Shown here one piece after another: positions 48,781 through 61,568 of a stretch of 64,000 nucleotides of DNA. Position numbers and translations under genes: made by a program. Under the pieces are notes generated by a model. The model made no database searches. It saw only the letters and a list, made by a program, of their open reading frames with translations, and was not told where the DNA came from. Source of the DNA: Paratinospora sagittata (taxonomy: Eukaryota; Streptophyta; Magnoliopsida; Ranunculales; Menispermaceae); the NCBI GenBank assembly GCA_035771175.1, contig CM069599.1:37945707-38009706 (forward strand), given 5' to 3'. Within the stretch, counting starts at the first letter, position 1. Every line of letters begins with the position of its first letter.

Positions 48781-49531
48781 AAATTTATTTTTAGTTTTTA
48801 AGCCACTTATTAATTATTACTATATTACATTATATGTATAAAATTATACCTTCATATATGATTTAAAAAAAAGAGAGTATTAGTTAGTATACTTATAAAA
48901 TTATATACGTTATACTTTACGTTTTTAACACATATTTATGTTGCTTTCAAAAAAAAAACACACATTTATGTTATCTTAAAGTTTTTAAAACATGTTTAAA
49001 ATATACAATTATAAACTCTAGAAAAAAACGACTATCTTCTTTATAAAAGACCAAAAATTTCCACCCTCTACTTTGGTCCTATAAATGTTTTACTATCTAT
49101 ATACTCACTCAAAAACCCAATGACGTCGTCACCCAACATCCTGTGAAGCATTAAGTTCTAATGTACAACATCTTCAAAGTTCGTGGCACTAACTTAATGT
49201 TATTCAAAAAAAAAAAAAAGTTACAGAAGACTCTTCTAACTGATCAAAGCCGGCTATTATCACTGGATACTAATAATATAACCATAAATTGCTGTAACAT
49301 TCTTTAATAATTTCATAATATTCAGGAAAAAGAAGCGATAGGGCCAGTCACCACATTACCACCTTGATACATTTTTTCTGTTCGATGTCCCGGGAGTGGC
49401 ATAAAGCAGATCCACCACCTCTAGGTCTTTACAAAGGTTATATATCGAAACAAATAGAAAACCAACAGAAGGTGACAGCCATGAGACAAGAAGTTTAAAC
49501 AGGGAGTCCGCAAAGCCTTAAGCCTACCTAT
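48781..49531. other. intergenic and probable PEPPER 3' UTR
   Basis: AT-rich, without a gene. The part from about 49300 to 49531 is the likely 3' UTR of the minus-strand KH gene. Confidence 0.5.
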
Positions 49532-52500
49532 TTAGAGCCTGTAGCTTCCATACCCTCCAACACCAGAACCATATCCCCCATAGGTTTGGGTCAAGGATGA
49601 TGAAGAGTACGAACCACCTCCCAACTGGGAGTAGGACCTTAAACCAGTATCCAGCTTCCCATAACTGCTCGAGATAGTGTCTTTGTGGCCTGTGATAAAT
49701 TCCTATATGGAACAAAATAAAGGACGAGAATAATGTCAGATATTGCCCGCTCTCATAGAGTACCAAGCATCTTATAGACAGACACTAAGACAAAGCATAG
49801 GCTCTTACATTAATGAGCTGTTGCGCTGTCTGAACCTGTGACGAAGAGCCCTTGATTTCCACAGTGATCTCATCAGGCAAGCCTCTACTCTCCTGAACAG
49901 TGAGGATAGCTCCACTAGTACGCCGAATGTACCCGATATTTGCTCCTCCAATTCCAATGATGTCCTCAGCATAAGATAATGGAATTTGCATTGTCTGGGT
50001 AATCTGAATCAAAAGCAGTAGTTCAGAGAGGTCACCAATCCAATGAGAGAGAGTGAGAGTTGAGTAGCCCATAGAATGACAGACTATAACACAGAAAAAG
50101 TAGCATAGCAAATAAATTAGAACTCTATCTTCCACAATGAGACAAGCAACCAACCTGAGTGACTATTGGAGCAGTAGCTCGACTGAGTCCTGATGAACGT
50201 AACCCGCTAAGTGCAGGGTCCTGTCCATATAATGACAGGCTAGAGTGTTGGATCTGAGAATCTAGCTGAGTCTCACGGTCAAGAAATAATGAATCTCTCT
50301 TCAATGAAATAGGATAGTCACTGGTAATCCCTGGTTGAGAAGCAGCAGCATGGAGCAAAGATGGTGTTTTTTCAGTCCAGATTTCAGCTGCACGATCTTG
50401 AGGAACTGCTGCAGTACTCTGATATTGGATCCACACAACCATGAGCACATGATAGTCATGATACAAAATTACATTAGTTAAATCACATCCAAACTTACAC
50501 TCTTTTCAAACAATGTAATAACACTATGATCAACCAAGAACTTCCGCAGGTGCCCAACAACAGCCTCTAGTGCCTTGAGAACTTTTGTAGATTCTCCTTG
50601 AATCTCCACAATCCTCTCATCAGAACCAGCATAGAATGGCACTTCATCTATAACAAAAGAAGGAATCGCAAGTATTACAGTAGCAAAAGTCAGTTTTTCC
50701 AGTGACATTGAAAGCATAAAAATAAAATTTCTACTGCTAGCTCATCCTATCAAACACAGAAAAAACCCATAAAATTGTTCGACTCTTGGTATGAATAGTT
50801 TACACAATTGACAGAGAAGCTTCACATAATAGACCAATGTCCCAAGCAAATTATGAAGATTACTGTTTAGCTAATGAGTGCAAGCACATTGATCCAAGTT
50901 AGAAGCAAGTAAGCAACATCTATAAGCATTTCATGTACATCACTGAATGAGAAAAAACCATGTATGGCAAAAACAGAAATCTCTTCCTATACTTCACAGT
51001 TTTTTGGGCCTACCAACAAATTAATATAAAACAAAATGTTTCAAGAATAAAATGGATTAAGCACACAATATAGATTGTTTGGTTTGTTTCTGAATAAACC
51101 ATAATGCCTCAAGGCTAGCTAAAAAATAGACTTAGAGGTCAGACTCCAGCTAACAGATCTGCAGCACAAGCATTGAGTCTAACTTTGAGCAGACACCTGA
51201 ACTAAAGATGCGCATTGGCACATAACCTCGGTATTTTTTTAAATGAAGTAAAATAAGAAATACAAGAGGGGAAAGAGAGCATCAGGGTTACCCTCTGAAC
51301 ACACCTCAACCAACTACAAGATAAGATAGTCCCAACCCCTTAGCCAATTGCTTAAGCTATACCCGTTGGACAACCCACAAGCTACAACCTAGGAAAAAGA
51401 GATAAAAGGGGAAGCGTCCCTCATCTATGCGGGTTTAGATGAGAGTTGTGGAGATTCAATGATAATCTACGTAGGTTCTCAAGGCACTAGAGGCTGTGGG
51501 GCACATACGAAAGTTCTTGGTTGATCATAGTGTTATTCCATTGTTTGAAAAGAGTGTAACTTTGGGTGTGACATAGCTAAAGTAACTTGTAATCATGACT
51601 ATCATGTGCTGATGTTTGTTGTGTGGGTCCAATATCAGAGTAATGCAGCAGTTCTCCAAGATCGTGCAGCTGATAACCTGGACTGATAAAACACCATCTT
51701 TGCCTCATGCTGCTTCTCAAACTGGGATTATTAGTGACTATCCTATTGCATAGAACTTTTGACCATGATACTCAGCTAGATTCTCAGATCCAACACTCAG
51801 AGCCTGACATTACCAGTGACACATTCTTACTTAGAACTTCTAAAAATAAAGAGATGAAAGAAAGATGAAGCCTCAACTCAAAGTGTCGAATATTTTGGGA
51901 CCTCTCCTAAATCCACTAGGAGCTCCATAGATTGGAAGAGGAATAAAGAAGGTCAGAGGTGTTGAAAACCTCGAGCTGAAGCTAGAAGAAGTCTTGAGAT
52001 AGCCGAAACAAAGGAGTGAAGAATTTTTTGACACACAACTAACTTGAAGTGGGCTAGGGAGGGTGACATAAATTCAGGTTTCTTCCATAAAGTTCTAAGT
52101 GGAAAAAAAAAGAGATCTAAATTTGCAACTCACAAGCTGGAAGAAAGATGGTGGCTCCATCAGAAATGAGGCAAATGACATAGAGAACGAAATCTTGGAT
52201 CACTGAGAACCTATACCATATAGAGGGAAGGAGTGGAGCATTGAGGGCGTTGATTGGAGTCCCTTGCTTTGGTTGACAAAGGTTGGTTGAAGAGACAATA
52301 CAAGTATGTGGGGGTGAGGCAAGCCATTTTTTAGTGTGGTAGTGACAAAACTACTTGGGTTAAATAGCTATTATCTTCAAGTCTTTCAACATGGTTGGGA
52401 AGTAATGAATGATGATATCATGAAGATCTTGGAAGACTTCTACCATGATGGTAATTCCATCTCTTCCAATTCAAGCCTACCAATTTCTTCGTCCATCAAG

Positions 52501-55500
52501 ATGGCCTACGATTGAACGGAGAATTATTAATTATCCTTATTCAAGATTCCAATAGGCGTTGCTAACAGGATTGAACGGAGAATTAAACATTTTTTTTGGG
52601 GTGGCAATGGGGATAAGGGATTAAGGAACTTGGTTAAATGAAAGAATGTTCAACAGCCTATGGAGGAGAGGGGTCTTGATATTGGCAATATAACAAAATG
52701 CAACATTGTGCTTTGCGGCAAGTGGTTGTGCAGGTCTTTGAAGGAGAAGTCATCTTTATGGGTTCGAATCATCTCCAGCAGGTATGGCATGTTTGATGTA
52801 TTGAGCGGAGGTAGTAGTGGGAGTATTTTCAGGAGACTTACTTGTAGGGGTCCATGGAAGTTTATTGCATCCTTACGACTGGTGATTGCGCCCCATATTG
52901 GCATGTCTGTGGGTAATGGGGAGTTGTTCCGATTCTGGGAAGACAGGTGGCTTGGTTCTCGACCATTGGCAGAATCCTATCCGAATCTATACCGGATTTC
53001 CTCCATGCATAACCAACCAATCTCTGTGTTTGTGTTTCCTGATGTCACTATCCAACCTTTCCTGTCCTACTCGTGGAACTTCTACCTGTCTAGAGCCTTG
53101 ACCATTAGGGAACTAACTGAGGCCACAAACTTAATTTCTTCGCTCTCGTGTGTTTCTTTGCCCCATCACCCTAATTGATATGTCTGGATTTTAGAAACAA
53201 CCGGCTCATTCTCATGCAAAACCCTCCGTAATGTCATGTCTTCTCAATCCCATTCCTCTTGTTTCCCATTAGCCCCCATCATCTGGCATTCGAAGACACC
53301 CTCTAAGGTTAAAGTTTTTGCATGGACTATGGTTCACAAACGTCTTAACACTATGGACATATTGTAAAGAAAGCTCTCTACCAATTGCATTTCTCCACAT
53401 TGTTGTTTATTCTGTCTGCAGGAGGGCAAGTCGATGGACCACATCTTTCTATCATGTCCTTATGCACAGTGTTTATGGGAGAGGTGGGTGGCCTTCTCCG
53501 GGAATAGATTTCATCGGCCTCTCACATTGGAGGGTTGTTTCTCTTTGCCTCAAAGCACACTTGTTTCTAGTATTGCCAAGGAAGCAGCTACGATCGCTTC
53601 TTTTGCTACGTTGTGGTTGCTTTGCCTGGAAAGGAACGAAAGGGTATTTCAGGGCCATTCCAGAGAGACCGGACAGCTGTGGGAATCTATAAAATTAGCA
53701 TCTAGTTCTTGGGTTTTCTCGGCTAATTTGGTGGATGGTGTTTCTCTTTCGGATTGGATGGGCGATTGGGGAAGATGCTTGTTTTAGACCTAGGTGTATA
53801 ATCGGGAGTTATTTTTGGCCAAGATCATTAGTAGTGTTGAGCTGAATAGCTGATTTTGGTTTTATTTTGTACAGTTTGTGCTTTCCAAGTGCAATATTTC
53901 AGAGTTATTATCAATATAATATATATACAGTTTCTGCTCAAAAAAAAAAAAAAAGATAGCCTAGGAGAAATCTCGTCCCTTGGAATTTTCATTTTGTTCA
54001 CGATCCTCATAGACTCACGGTAGAGAAAATAGGTAGCTGGAAGATCTTTTGACTAGGGTCGAGCAGAAGAGAATTAGTGCAAACTTTTTTAGGACGAACA
54101 CAAATATGGTCTTGTGATAAACTCGATTCTCATGTAAATCCCCCTTTTCCTTTCTTATTGAACTCTCCTTCCCTCCCAACCTTTGCATTCTCAAACTTCA
54201 CTTAAAGAACCAAATTCCACTCTGAAGTCAAAATTTTCTCTTAGTTGATTTTGGAGGAAGATTAACTCACGTGACACCTTGCAACAATGGGGGCTTTACC
54301 TACAGATGTCCCCAAATTGGTGCATTCTATGCAAGACTGGTGGAAAAATAAAAAACGATTGATCATCAAGTCACCCCGTATTATGAGGACAACTTCTATG
54401 ACTACATATTGTATGATAAATGCAAATTCGTTTAACCATATCTCCATTTGGGGATCATCTTTTGGATATAATTCGATTTAGGACTCCTTTGTGTTGGTTT
54501 CAAGAATGAAGGGTTTCCGACTGTCATTAGGGGATTTGACATCAAAGTGGTCTTACCTCTTGTAACTTGGGTCCTCTTAGGGGTCCCCTTGTCCCTCATT
54601 TGGTTTGATTTTACCTTATCTCTAGTTTCCTATCAAAATAAGAGCTTCTAAAAGTTAAACAGACATGTTGAGACTTATATTAAAACCCTGAAACTGTTCG
54701 AGCAAAGCCTTCATCGACCAACGCAAAATTATAATAATTTCAGAAATAACTATGTTAGTCTTTAAAATAAAAATAAAAATATAAAAAAAAACCCACTAGA
54801 TTACAATTACTTAAGCTTTCAAACTAAACACAAATAGAGGTCATTAGTTGACTTACTATGGGGCAGAGAAGACATTCAGGCCCCACCTTACCCTCAATTC
54901 TTATTTTATAAACTTTCAAGACCCAATCTTGACCTTAACAAGTTGGTAACTTGATCACCATCAGGCTTGTCCCTTTTGAACCCTACTATAATTCTAGTTG
55001 AATCCAATAATACGTCATTTTGTTTGAACAAGCTACTACCTGCTGTCCAATAGCGAGTTATATCCAAGGCTAAGAAAATAGGAGCACACCCAAAGTAAGC
55101 CAACATACGTCATACACAGTCATCGAGTTAATTCATTACCTTGTGTCAGCTAAACCATAATTATTGATGGACCACAGAATTTTGTTTCAACATAAACAGA
55201 GTTACATAGACAAGTAATTTAAGGAAGACTTTCCCAATTTATTACTGAAACTATGTTTGAAAGAAAATCATATTGACAAGATGATGCACAATAGTTTTTG
55301 ATGATTGATGAAAGTAGCAATTACTTAGCATATAATTATATTATTTAGCAAATCCATTTTCACAATAAATAAATAAATAAATAAATAATCAGTTTCAATA
55401 GAAACGGAGTCAGATAGATAAATAAGTCTAACAAATGTTCATAGATTTGATGCTGACATGTGAAAAAAAGGCACACAATCAACCACTTTTACTAGCATCT

Positions 55501-56828
55501 GAGATAACCAAACTTGTGACAAAAAAAAAAAAAAACAGAGTTGACCATACCTCCAGATAGCACTCGAACAGAGGCACCAGTGCTCTCTTGCATTGACTTA
55601 ATCACCGATCCCTGCTTTCCAATTAAATTAATGGCTTGGGATGAAGCCACTAACAGTCGAACCGAACACAACGCAATTACCGTTCCATCACCTTCAGTCT
55701 CTGGAATTCCGTTAACACGTTTGAATACTCTCAACACAGCATTCATTGCAGGAGATATCCGCGCCTCTGGTTCTTCTTTCCCAGATATCAAGACCTAAAA
55801 TGGAAATTTGCATAAAATGAAGCTAGTAAGATTATAAAGCTATCATCTGTTGACAATAAATGGTGTGATTTATCATTGTCCACATGTTTAGAAAGAAACA
55901 ATGGGTTCATTGTCATCTAATACATATAAGTGGGCTATTCTATTTGCATCCAATCCTTTTTTTCTTCTTTTGGGATCACAAGGAAAACACCTTCCAAAAA
56001 AAGGAAAAAAAAAATTATTCCTCCCAAATGAAATGCTGCTGCATGTGATTGTGAGTGCTAAAGGATATCACACTCAACTTCATCCAAAGTACAATACATA
56101 TGTATCCAAATATCAAATGATTTCGAAGGATAAAACCCAACATTACAATATGACTAGACAGAACATGACCCAATTATCAAGAGTTTAAAATAAAAAAAAA
56201 ATGTTGCAATGTGGCAAACAAAGAAGAGCATGTTTGCAGGACTTTTTTTACCCTCAACGGCAATGCGTTTGAACATAGGTGTCCTATGAGAATTAAGTAC
56301 CCTGTGCATTGAGGTGTTTTAGTAAACCTTCCAAGCATGACTTATTGAAAATTAATAAGTCACAAGAAACAGATAGAATATTAGGCCAAATGTTAGAATA
56401 TAGGAGAAAAATTGCAAACTAAAGTTTGTTCCATGATAAACAATAGTGACATTGACATACATCACAAATCTACTATCGACCTACACTTCCAAACCAGATC
56501 CTTAAAGAAAGAGCAGGCCCTTTGCAACCAATAGCATATGCCTTCAAAACCAGGTAAAGAAAGCCATGCAGTACAGTAACTACTAAGGCACTCGACCCAC
56601 CTTATCTCAAACAACAAAGCAGCATGCTTGCAGCATGCAGAAAAAGCTCACTCAGCCAATTAATCTAAGAATCTAACACCTAATAATTTGTTTGAGAGAC
56701 ACAACTCTAAGAATCTAACACTTCATAATTTGATCCAAAGAATAAAGGATTGACAACAATACTAGCATTCTAATGCTTCGAAACAATTCAACGGAATCCT
56801 TGCAACACAAACAGTTCACCCAATTCGT

Positions 56829-56863
<35 letters not shown>

Positions 56864-58792
56864 TTTGTATATGTATGTGTATGTAATTCTATTACAAATT
56901 CTCATGCACAATGCCTCAAACTCCAATCACAAACTAAAGTAGACAGGAAATTACAACGGTGATCATTAAGAAGTATCATTAGAGAGAGTATAGTTTTTGT
57001 AGATATAGAGAGCCTACAAATATAAACATAATTTCACACTATATAACTCCTACAACAATGATCCTATTTTCCTTCTAAACTGTCCGTCCTCGATGTACAT
57101 TTATACAAATGATTACATAGAAAAGGAAACCTTGAGGGAAATTTGAACTCAATTCAAATTTTAAAGTAGCTTGTGCATTAAAGATGTAAAATGAGAGGTA
57201 TCTCGCAATATTTATCGTAGTAAAATCGGTTTGTACAGTATTGGAAAATAAAAGACGCACCGTAAGCTCTGTGATAACAAATAGTAATTGCATTTTAGAT
57301 TCCATGAAGACAATGACTTATAATACGATTGCATATAAGGAATGAAAAAGTCTTTTTTACAAGAAAACAAAAGGAAACTTGAAGAACACGAGAAATATCG
57401 AAGACATTTTTTACAAAAAAAAAAAACAAAGTGGAGATTCGCTGCTAAAGAAGAGAAATATATTAAGTACAAAAAGGACCCATAGTAATTACCGGCATTT
57501 AACTTTTGGATACCATGTAGTTAATGACTAGAAGTACAATCAAATAAAGAAAGAATGTCTTTATGAAGAAATAAAGAAAAGCTTATTGCGATGAAATAAA
57601 GAAAGAAAGGTCTTTATAAAGAAGCAGAAAAGGGAAATCTGAAACAATACGCACGGCACGTGCTAATTACCCATGAAGTTCAAACAAACACTACAAAATG
57701 GGAATGTAGACGTTAATTTTCCTCCAAAAATAAACAAACAAAATGGAAAACAGAAAAAGGGTATATACTTAAGGAAGTTATGTGAAGAAGGATTCAATTA
57801 TAGCTAAGGGTGTGTGAATGGGAAAAGAACTCAACTAGCGTATACCAAGGTGCCTTCGCAAATCCAAAAACAAACCAATGTACATTTAATTTAATCTCTT
57901 TTGGATAATAGAATCGCCAATTTCTTTCTTTCCACCCCCTCCCATAACTTCTTTGATTCTCCCTAATACCAATACTATTCCTTTCTTAACATAGCATATC
58001 TCAAAAGAGCTCAACTGGTTATCTATGAGACCGATAATCTGAAAAGTAAAAAGAACACTAAGAGCCATACACTACAACCCTGCATGCTAAGGAGGAATTC
58101 CGTCGAAGAACCACTGGCTAGATAGATCTATTACAGTCTTCGTTATCAACGATAAATTTCACAATATTCTTAGGCTCATGCATCTCAAGTAACCTAAACC
58201 AACTCACACTAAATTTATCTACCACGGTAAGCAGACCAAACTATTAAATAGATCGACAGCAAGACTTGTAATCGGCTAAAACAAAAGAACACCAACCTTT
58301 AAAGTAAACAGGAACACAGTAGCGAAAAAAGAAAAAGAAAATGAAAAAGAACCCTAAAAAAGAAGCGAAAAAAAAAAAAAAACACAAATGATCTAGTAAC
58401 TAACTCACAATGCGATCCGATGTGCCAATGGCGCCTTCGAGAATCCGAATTCGAGCGCGCGTCTCCTCGCACATCTTCTTGATGAGTTCCCCCTTGCGTC
58501 CGATAATACTACCAACCTTGACGACTGGGACGATGAGACGGAAGACACAGTCTCCGGGCCAGCCCGGCCATTTCTTGTCGGCGGGCGTCGTCGCAGGAGT
58601 AGTTGTAGTTTCAGTTGAAGGTAGAGTGGGATCTGCCGCCATCTCCGCGTCCGGCGCTGAAGTCGAAGACGGAGGCTGCGGAGACAATTGTTCGGACGCT
58701 GCGTTCTCCGTTTCGGCTCCTTCTGTGACTGCGGCAACTGGTTCAGCTCCGACCACCGTTTTGGAGCCGTTCTCGGCGGGTTCAGCGGCCAT
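49532..58792 (-). CDS. PEP: three-KH-domain RNA-binding protein, PEPPER-like
   Basis: Poly(rC)-binding-type KH protein. Arabidopsis PEPPER (At4g26000) acts in nuclei in pre-mRNA processing of floral regulators (FLC, AGAMOUS) with HUA/HEN partners. Six exons join in frame: 58792-58409, 55794-55551, 50647-50499, 50418-50155, 50003-49809 and 49702-49532, giving 468 aa. An Ala/Pro/Thr-rich N-terminus precedes KH1 (about 80-150, GRKG loop in [12 protein letters not shown]), KH2 (about 172-245, [11 protein letters not shown]) and KH3 (about 348-412, [15 protein letters not shown]). A Gly/Ser/Tyr-rich tail follows. [19 protein letters not shown] after KH1 and [15 protein letters not shown] at KH3 fit PEPPER specifically. 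The tail is shorter than in Arabidopsis. Intron 2 is 4.9 kb and contains a LINE and an inverted copy of exons 3-4. Confidence 0.93.
51421..51812 (+). pseudogene. inverted partial copy of PEPPER exons 3-4
   Basis: The plus strand carries a copy of the minus-strand gene segment 50632-50230: the end of exon 3, all of intron 3 and the first part of exon 4. Shared blocks include TTCTTGGTTGATCATAGTGT, CATGACTATCATGTGCT and CTCAGCTAGATTCTCAGATC. The intron is kept, so it arose from DNA and not from mRNA. The copied donor has changed from GTAAGT to GTAACT, and small indels break the frame. It is antisense in the PEPPER transcript and ends directly before a LINE. Confidence 0.9.
51830..53955 (+). mobile_element. 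LINE with internal deletions in PEPPER intron 2
   Basis: On the plus strand, antisense to PEPPER, the 5' part (51960-52200) matches the linker between endonuclease and RT ([13 protein letters not shown]). Most of the RT is deleted. The rest gives the ORF2 C-terminus: [70 protein letters not shown] and [10 protein letters not shown]. It ends in a poly(A) of about 16 at 53940-53955. The 5' boundary is uncertain, and no TSD was found. Confidence 0.85.
53956..55550 (-). other. remainder of PEPPER intron 2
   Basis: AT-rich intron DNA. 54000-54700 might be old transposon-derived sequence, but I could not assign a family. An ATAA-type run lies near 55365-55388. Confidence 0.45.
55795..58408 (-). 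other. PEPPER intron 1
   Basis: A 2.6-kb intron with donor ATT|GTGAGT at 58409/58408 and acceptor TTTTAG at 55795. It contains a (TA)n run at 56830-56861 and many A-rich stretches. No gene is seen. Confidence 0.7.
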
Positions 58793-61568
58793 GGAAGCGA
58801 AGACACACGGATATGAGAACTATAGAGAGATAGAGAGAGAGGTTTTGGGAAAAAAGCCAGAAACCCTAATCTGAGAACGGAAAGAAGCGGGAAGAGAGAG
58901 AGAGCTGGGTGGTCGAGTGAGATAAATAGACTGGCAAGGGACGGGACCAAGAGTACTTAGAAGAGGTAAGCAGGTTGTGACGTCAGATGAATCTGGTCCG
59001 TCTCTTTGTCCACAGCGGGGAAGTAGCCAGTCGGGATTTCCCAAACAGACGATTTTCCCATGCACCATAACACACCTAAACATTTCCAAAAATAGAGCTG
59101 CACCGAGTTGCTAATTTTTAAGTTTCTTTTTTTTTTAATGCAAGAATTATGTCATTGAAATTTTAATAATATTGTTAAAAAATAAAAATAAAAATCGTAT
59201 GGTTAAATATTATGTCCTACTAACCACGATCATGTTTGATCAGTGATTCAATGCAAGTCTCTGTATTTGAAAAACTTGCACACGCATAAAAATAGTATTT
59301 GACTGGTGAATTTAAATACAATTTTTCAGAAATAAATTTGTTTATACATAAATTATAATTTTTAAAATTCTTCTTTTTGTATTGCAGTTTTTAAAATTAA
59401 ATACTTCCTAGATCCACTTAATATTTATAAGGAAAATGTTAAAACGACACTAATAATTTACATTCGTGCACTAATATATATATATATATATATATATATA
59501 ACAACTTTAATATATTCCATGGCATAATATAATTTAAGGCGCTCTAGCATGCTGAGTTTTTTAGATGAATATGGTGATTTTTGAGTGCTCTTGTATGATG
59601 TAAAGCTCGAGGAAAGTTTTTATTGAAATATCATAACTTGAATACGACGACTTTGTAGTAAAAACATACCGAAGAATGTGTCGATCATTGACGTCAAGAA
59701 CATGATTAAAACTTTGTAGAATTTAATAGTGGATCAACATTTGACCCCAAAAAAAAAAAAAAAAAATCAGTGTAGAGGCAAAAGAATAATTTTGCACACA
59801 ATATAACGATCTCGAGCATGAATAGAGTGCATTTTATATTATGTTGGTGTGGTAGCTAAGCGTAGGTGCTAAAAATGATAGGGTAGTCACGTTATGTATA
59901 AGAGATGATAGATTATGAAAAAAAAAAAAGAGTTTGTTGTATTTAGTTTGACAGCAATATTGATTTTTACAATCTGCATTAGACCATGTTGAAAATAAAT
60001 AATTAAGAGCTACTTTTTTTTTTCTTCTTCTTCTTGGGGTTATCAATGCAATTTTCACTGATATAATGCCCATTGGTTTATATTAACAAGATTAAGTTAT
60101 ATAAGTCTTTGAATTCTTTTACAACTGCATTATCCATTTGTTAGTATAATATTCAACAATACATTTTTTAATCACCTCATTGGTTTCAATTAAAATGCAT
60201 ATATTTTTCAACACTTGTTAAAATGCCCAAAGAAAAACCAATGATCAATAATTTTTCAAATAGATTCATGGATATGTAGTTATTGTAGTCATCTTTTTGA
60301 TGTATTTTTAAAATCTTCAAATCGAAGTTATTGGAGTTTGTATGAAAACATTTTATACGTTCAAACAACACAATATTAAATTTTCTATTAATCCATACTA
60401 AAAATGGTCTCGTGTCTTGATAAAGAATTGATGTAAATTAACTATCGTCCCAAGTAAATGTATTATCAATAGTCAAAACCTTCGCCACCTCAAATAAATG
60501 CATTTAAATAGATAACTTCTTTGGCATAATTAATAAATTTGCCAGCGGTATGTAAATTAATTTTCTAATATAGATTTTTTTTCATGGTTGAGTAAAATTA
60601 GGAATTTAATACGTTGATATTAAACAATTATAACTCTGTTATGTGAATTTTAATTTGGACATTTTAAAAGAAATTTACCAAATGATGATGGATGTGTTGG
60701 CAGCTAACAGCACATCCATCATCATTGCTACACTATTTACCCCTACTCCCATAGGTGTCAATAAATATTTTGAATACCTTACCAAGTATAAGCTTTGGTA
60801 TCATTCAAAAGAAAATGAAAAATATAAGATTCCATAATATTCGCCGCTACATTTATTAGAAAATGCATTTGTGTTTAAAGTAGAATATTAGCAATACAAG
60901 ATATAAGTTTGGGTATCATCTATTATGCATTAGAAAGCTGTATGCTGAAAATCATGTACAACATAAATTTGTATTTAACAATGCATCATTAACAATATAA
61001 TTATATAAACTCTTTTTCTTTGATTTTTTTATTTCTAATAGTTATTATTGTAATTCACATATAAGATAATTTTTTCACTATTTCTTTTGCTTCTATGAAA
61101 TTTGACATGTTTTATTATTATTATTATTGTATTTTTGAAGAGATCCGATAAAAATTATTATTATTATTATTTATTTTTAAATTTTTAAATACAATATTAA
61201 TTGTGGTCTTTAAATTTGTTTTTTTCTTTAAATATGGTACTAGTTGTGACGGACTACATACTAATTAGTTCGGTAATTCGAGGGCGGTTGAGAGACTTAA
61301 TTTTGAGTTTGAACTCTTCTTTGACAAAATTATGATTAAGAGAGATGTCTCTGTCTCTGTAGGCTCTCGAAACTTAGTAGAATAGCCTCACTTCGACAAA
61401 AAAAAAAAGGACACCTTCCAATCCTAGAATACCGGTATTTAAGAACCGTCACAAGTAAGTATAATATTTATTTTTTTTGTCCTGCAAAATACAAATCGTC
61501 CTTGTTCAAAAGTGTTCCCATGGGCCTTGGTCGTTTCTAAGCTCTCCGAGCTTGGGTTGGATGGAAGC
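58793..61568. other. PEPPER 5' UTR/promoter and intergenic spacer
   Basis: 58793 to about 58950 is the GA-rich leader of the minus-strand PEPPER gene (on the plus strand AGAGAGATAGAGAGAGA). The rest is very AT-rich, with a (TA)n tract at 59477-59501, a short perfect hairpin at 60681-60726, and TTA repeats near 61120-61170. No coding frame is supported. Confidence 0.55.
60681..60726. repeat. perfect 16-bp inverted repeat (hairpin)
   Basis: AATGATGATGGATGTG (60681-60696) pairs exactly with CACATCCATCATCATT (60711-60726) across a 14-nt loop. It stands alone in AT-rich DNA without flanking duplications that I could see. Confidence 0.85.

Noticed and set aside
53318..53692. Separate genes in overlapping frames at 53318-53787
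   Set aside because: One frame is the zf-RVT end of the LINE; the other is its shadow.
54000..54700. Possible DNA transposase fragment in PEPPER intron 2
   Set aside because: Short frames with no recognisable catalytic motif or terminal repeats.
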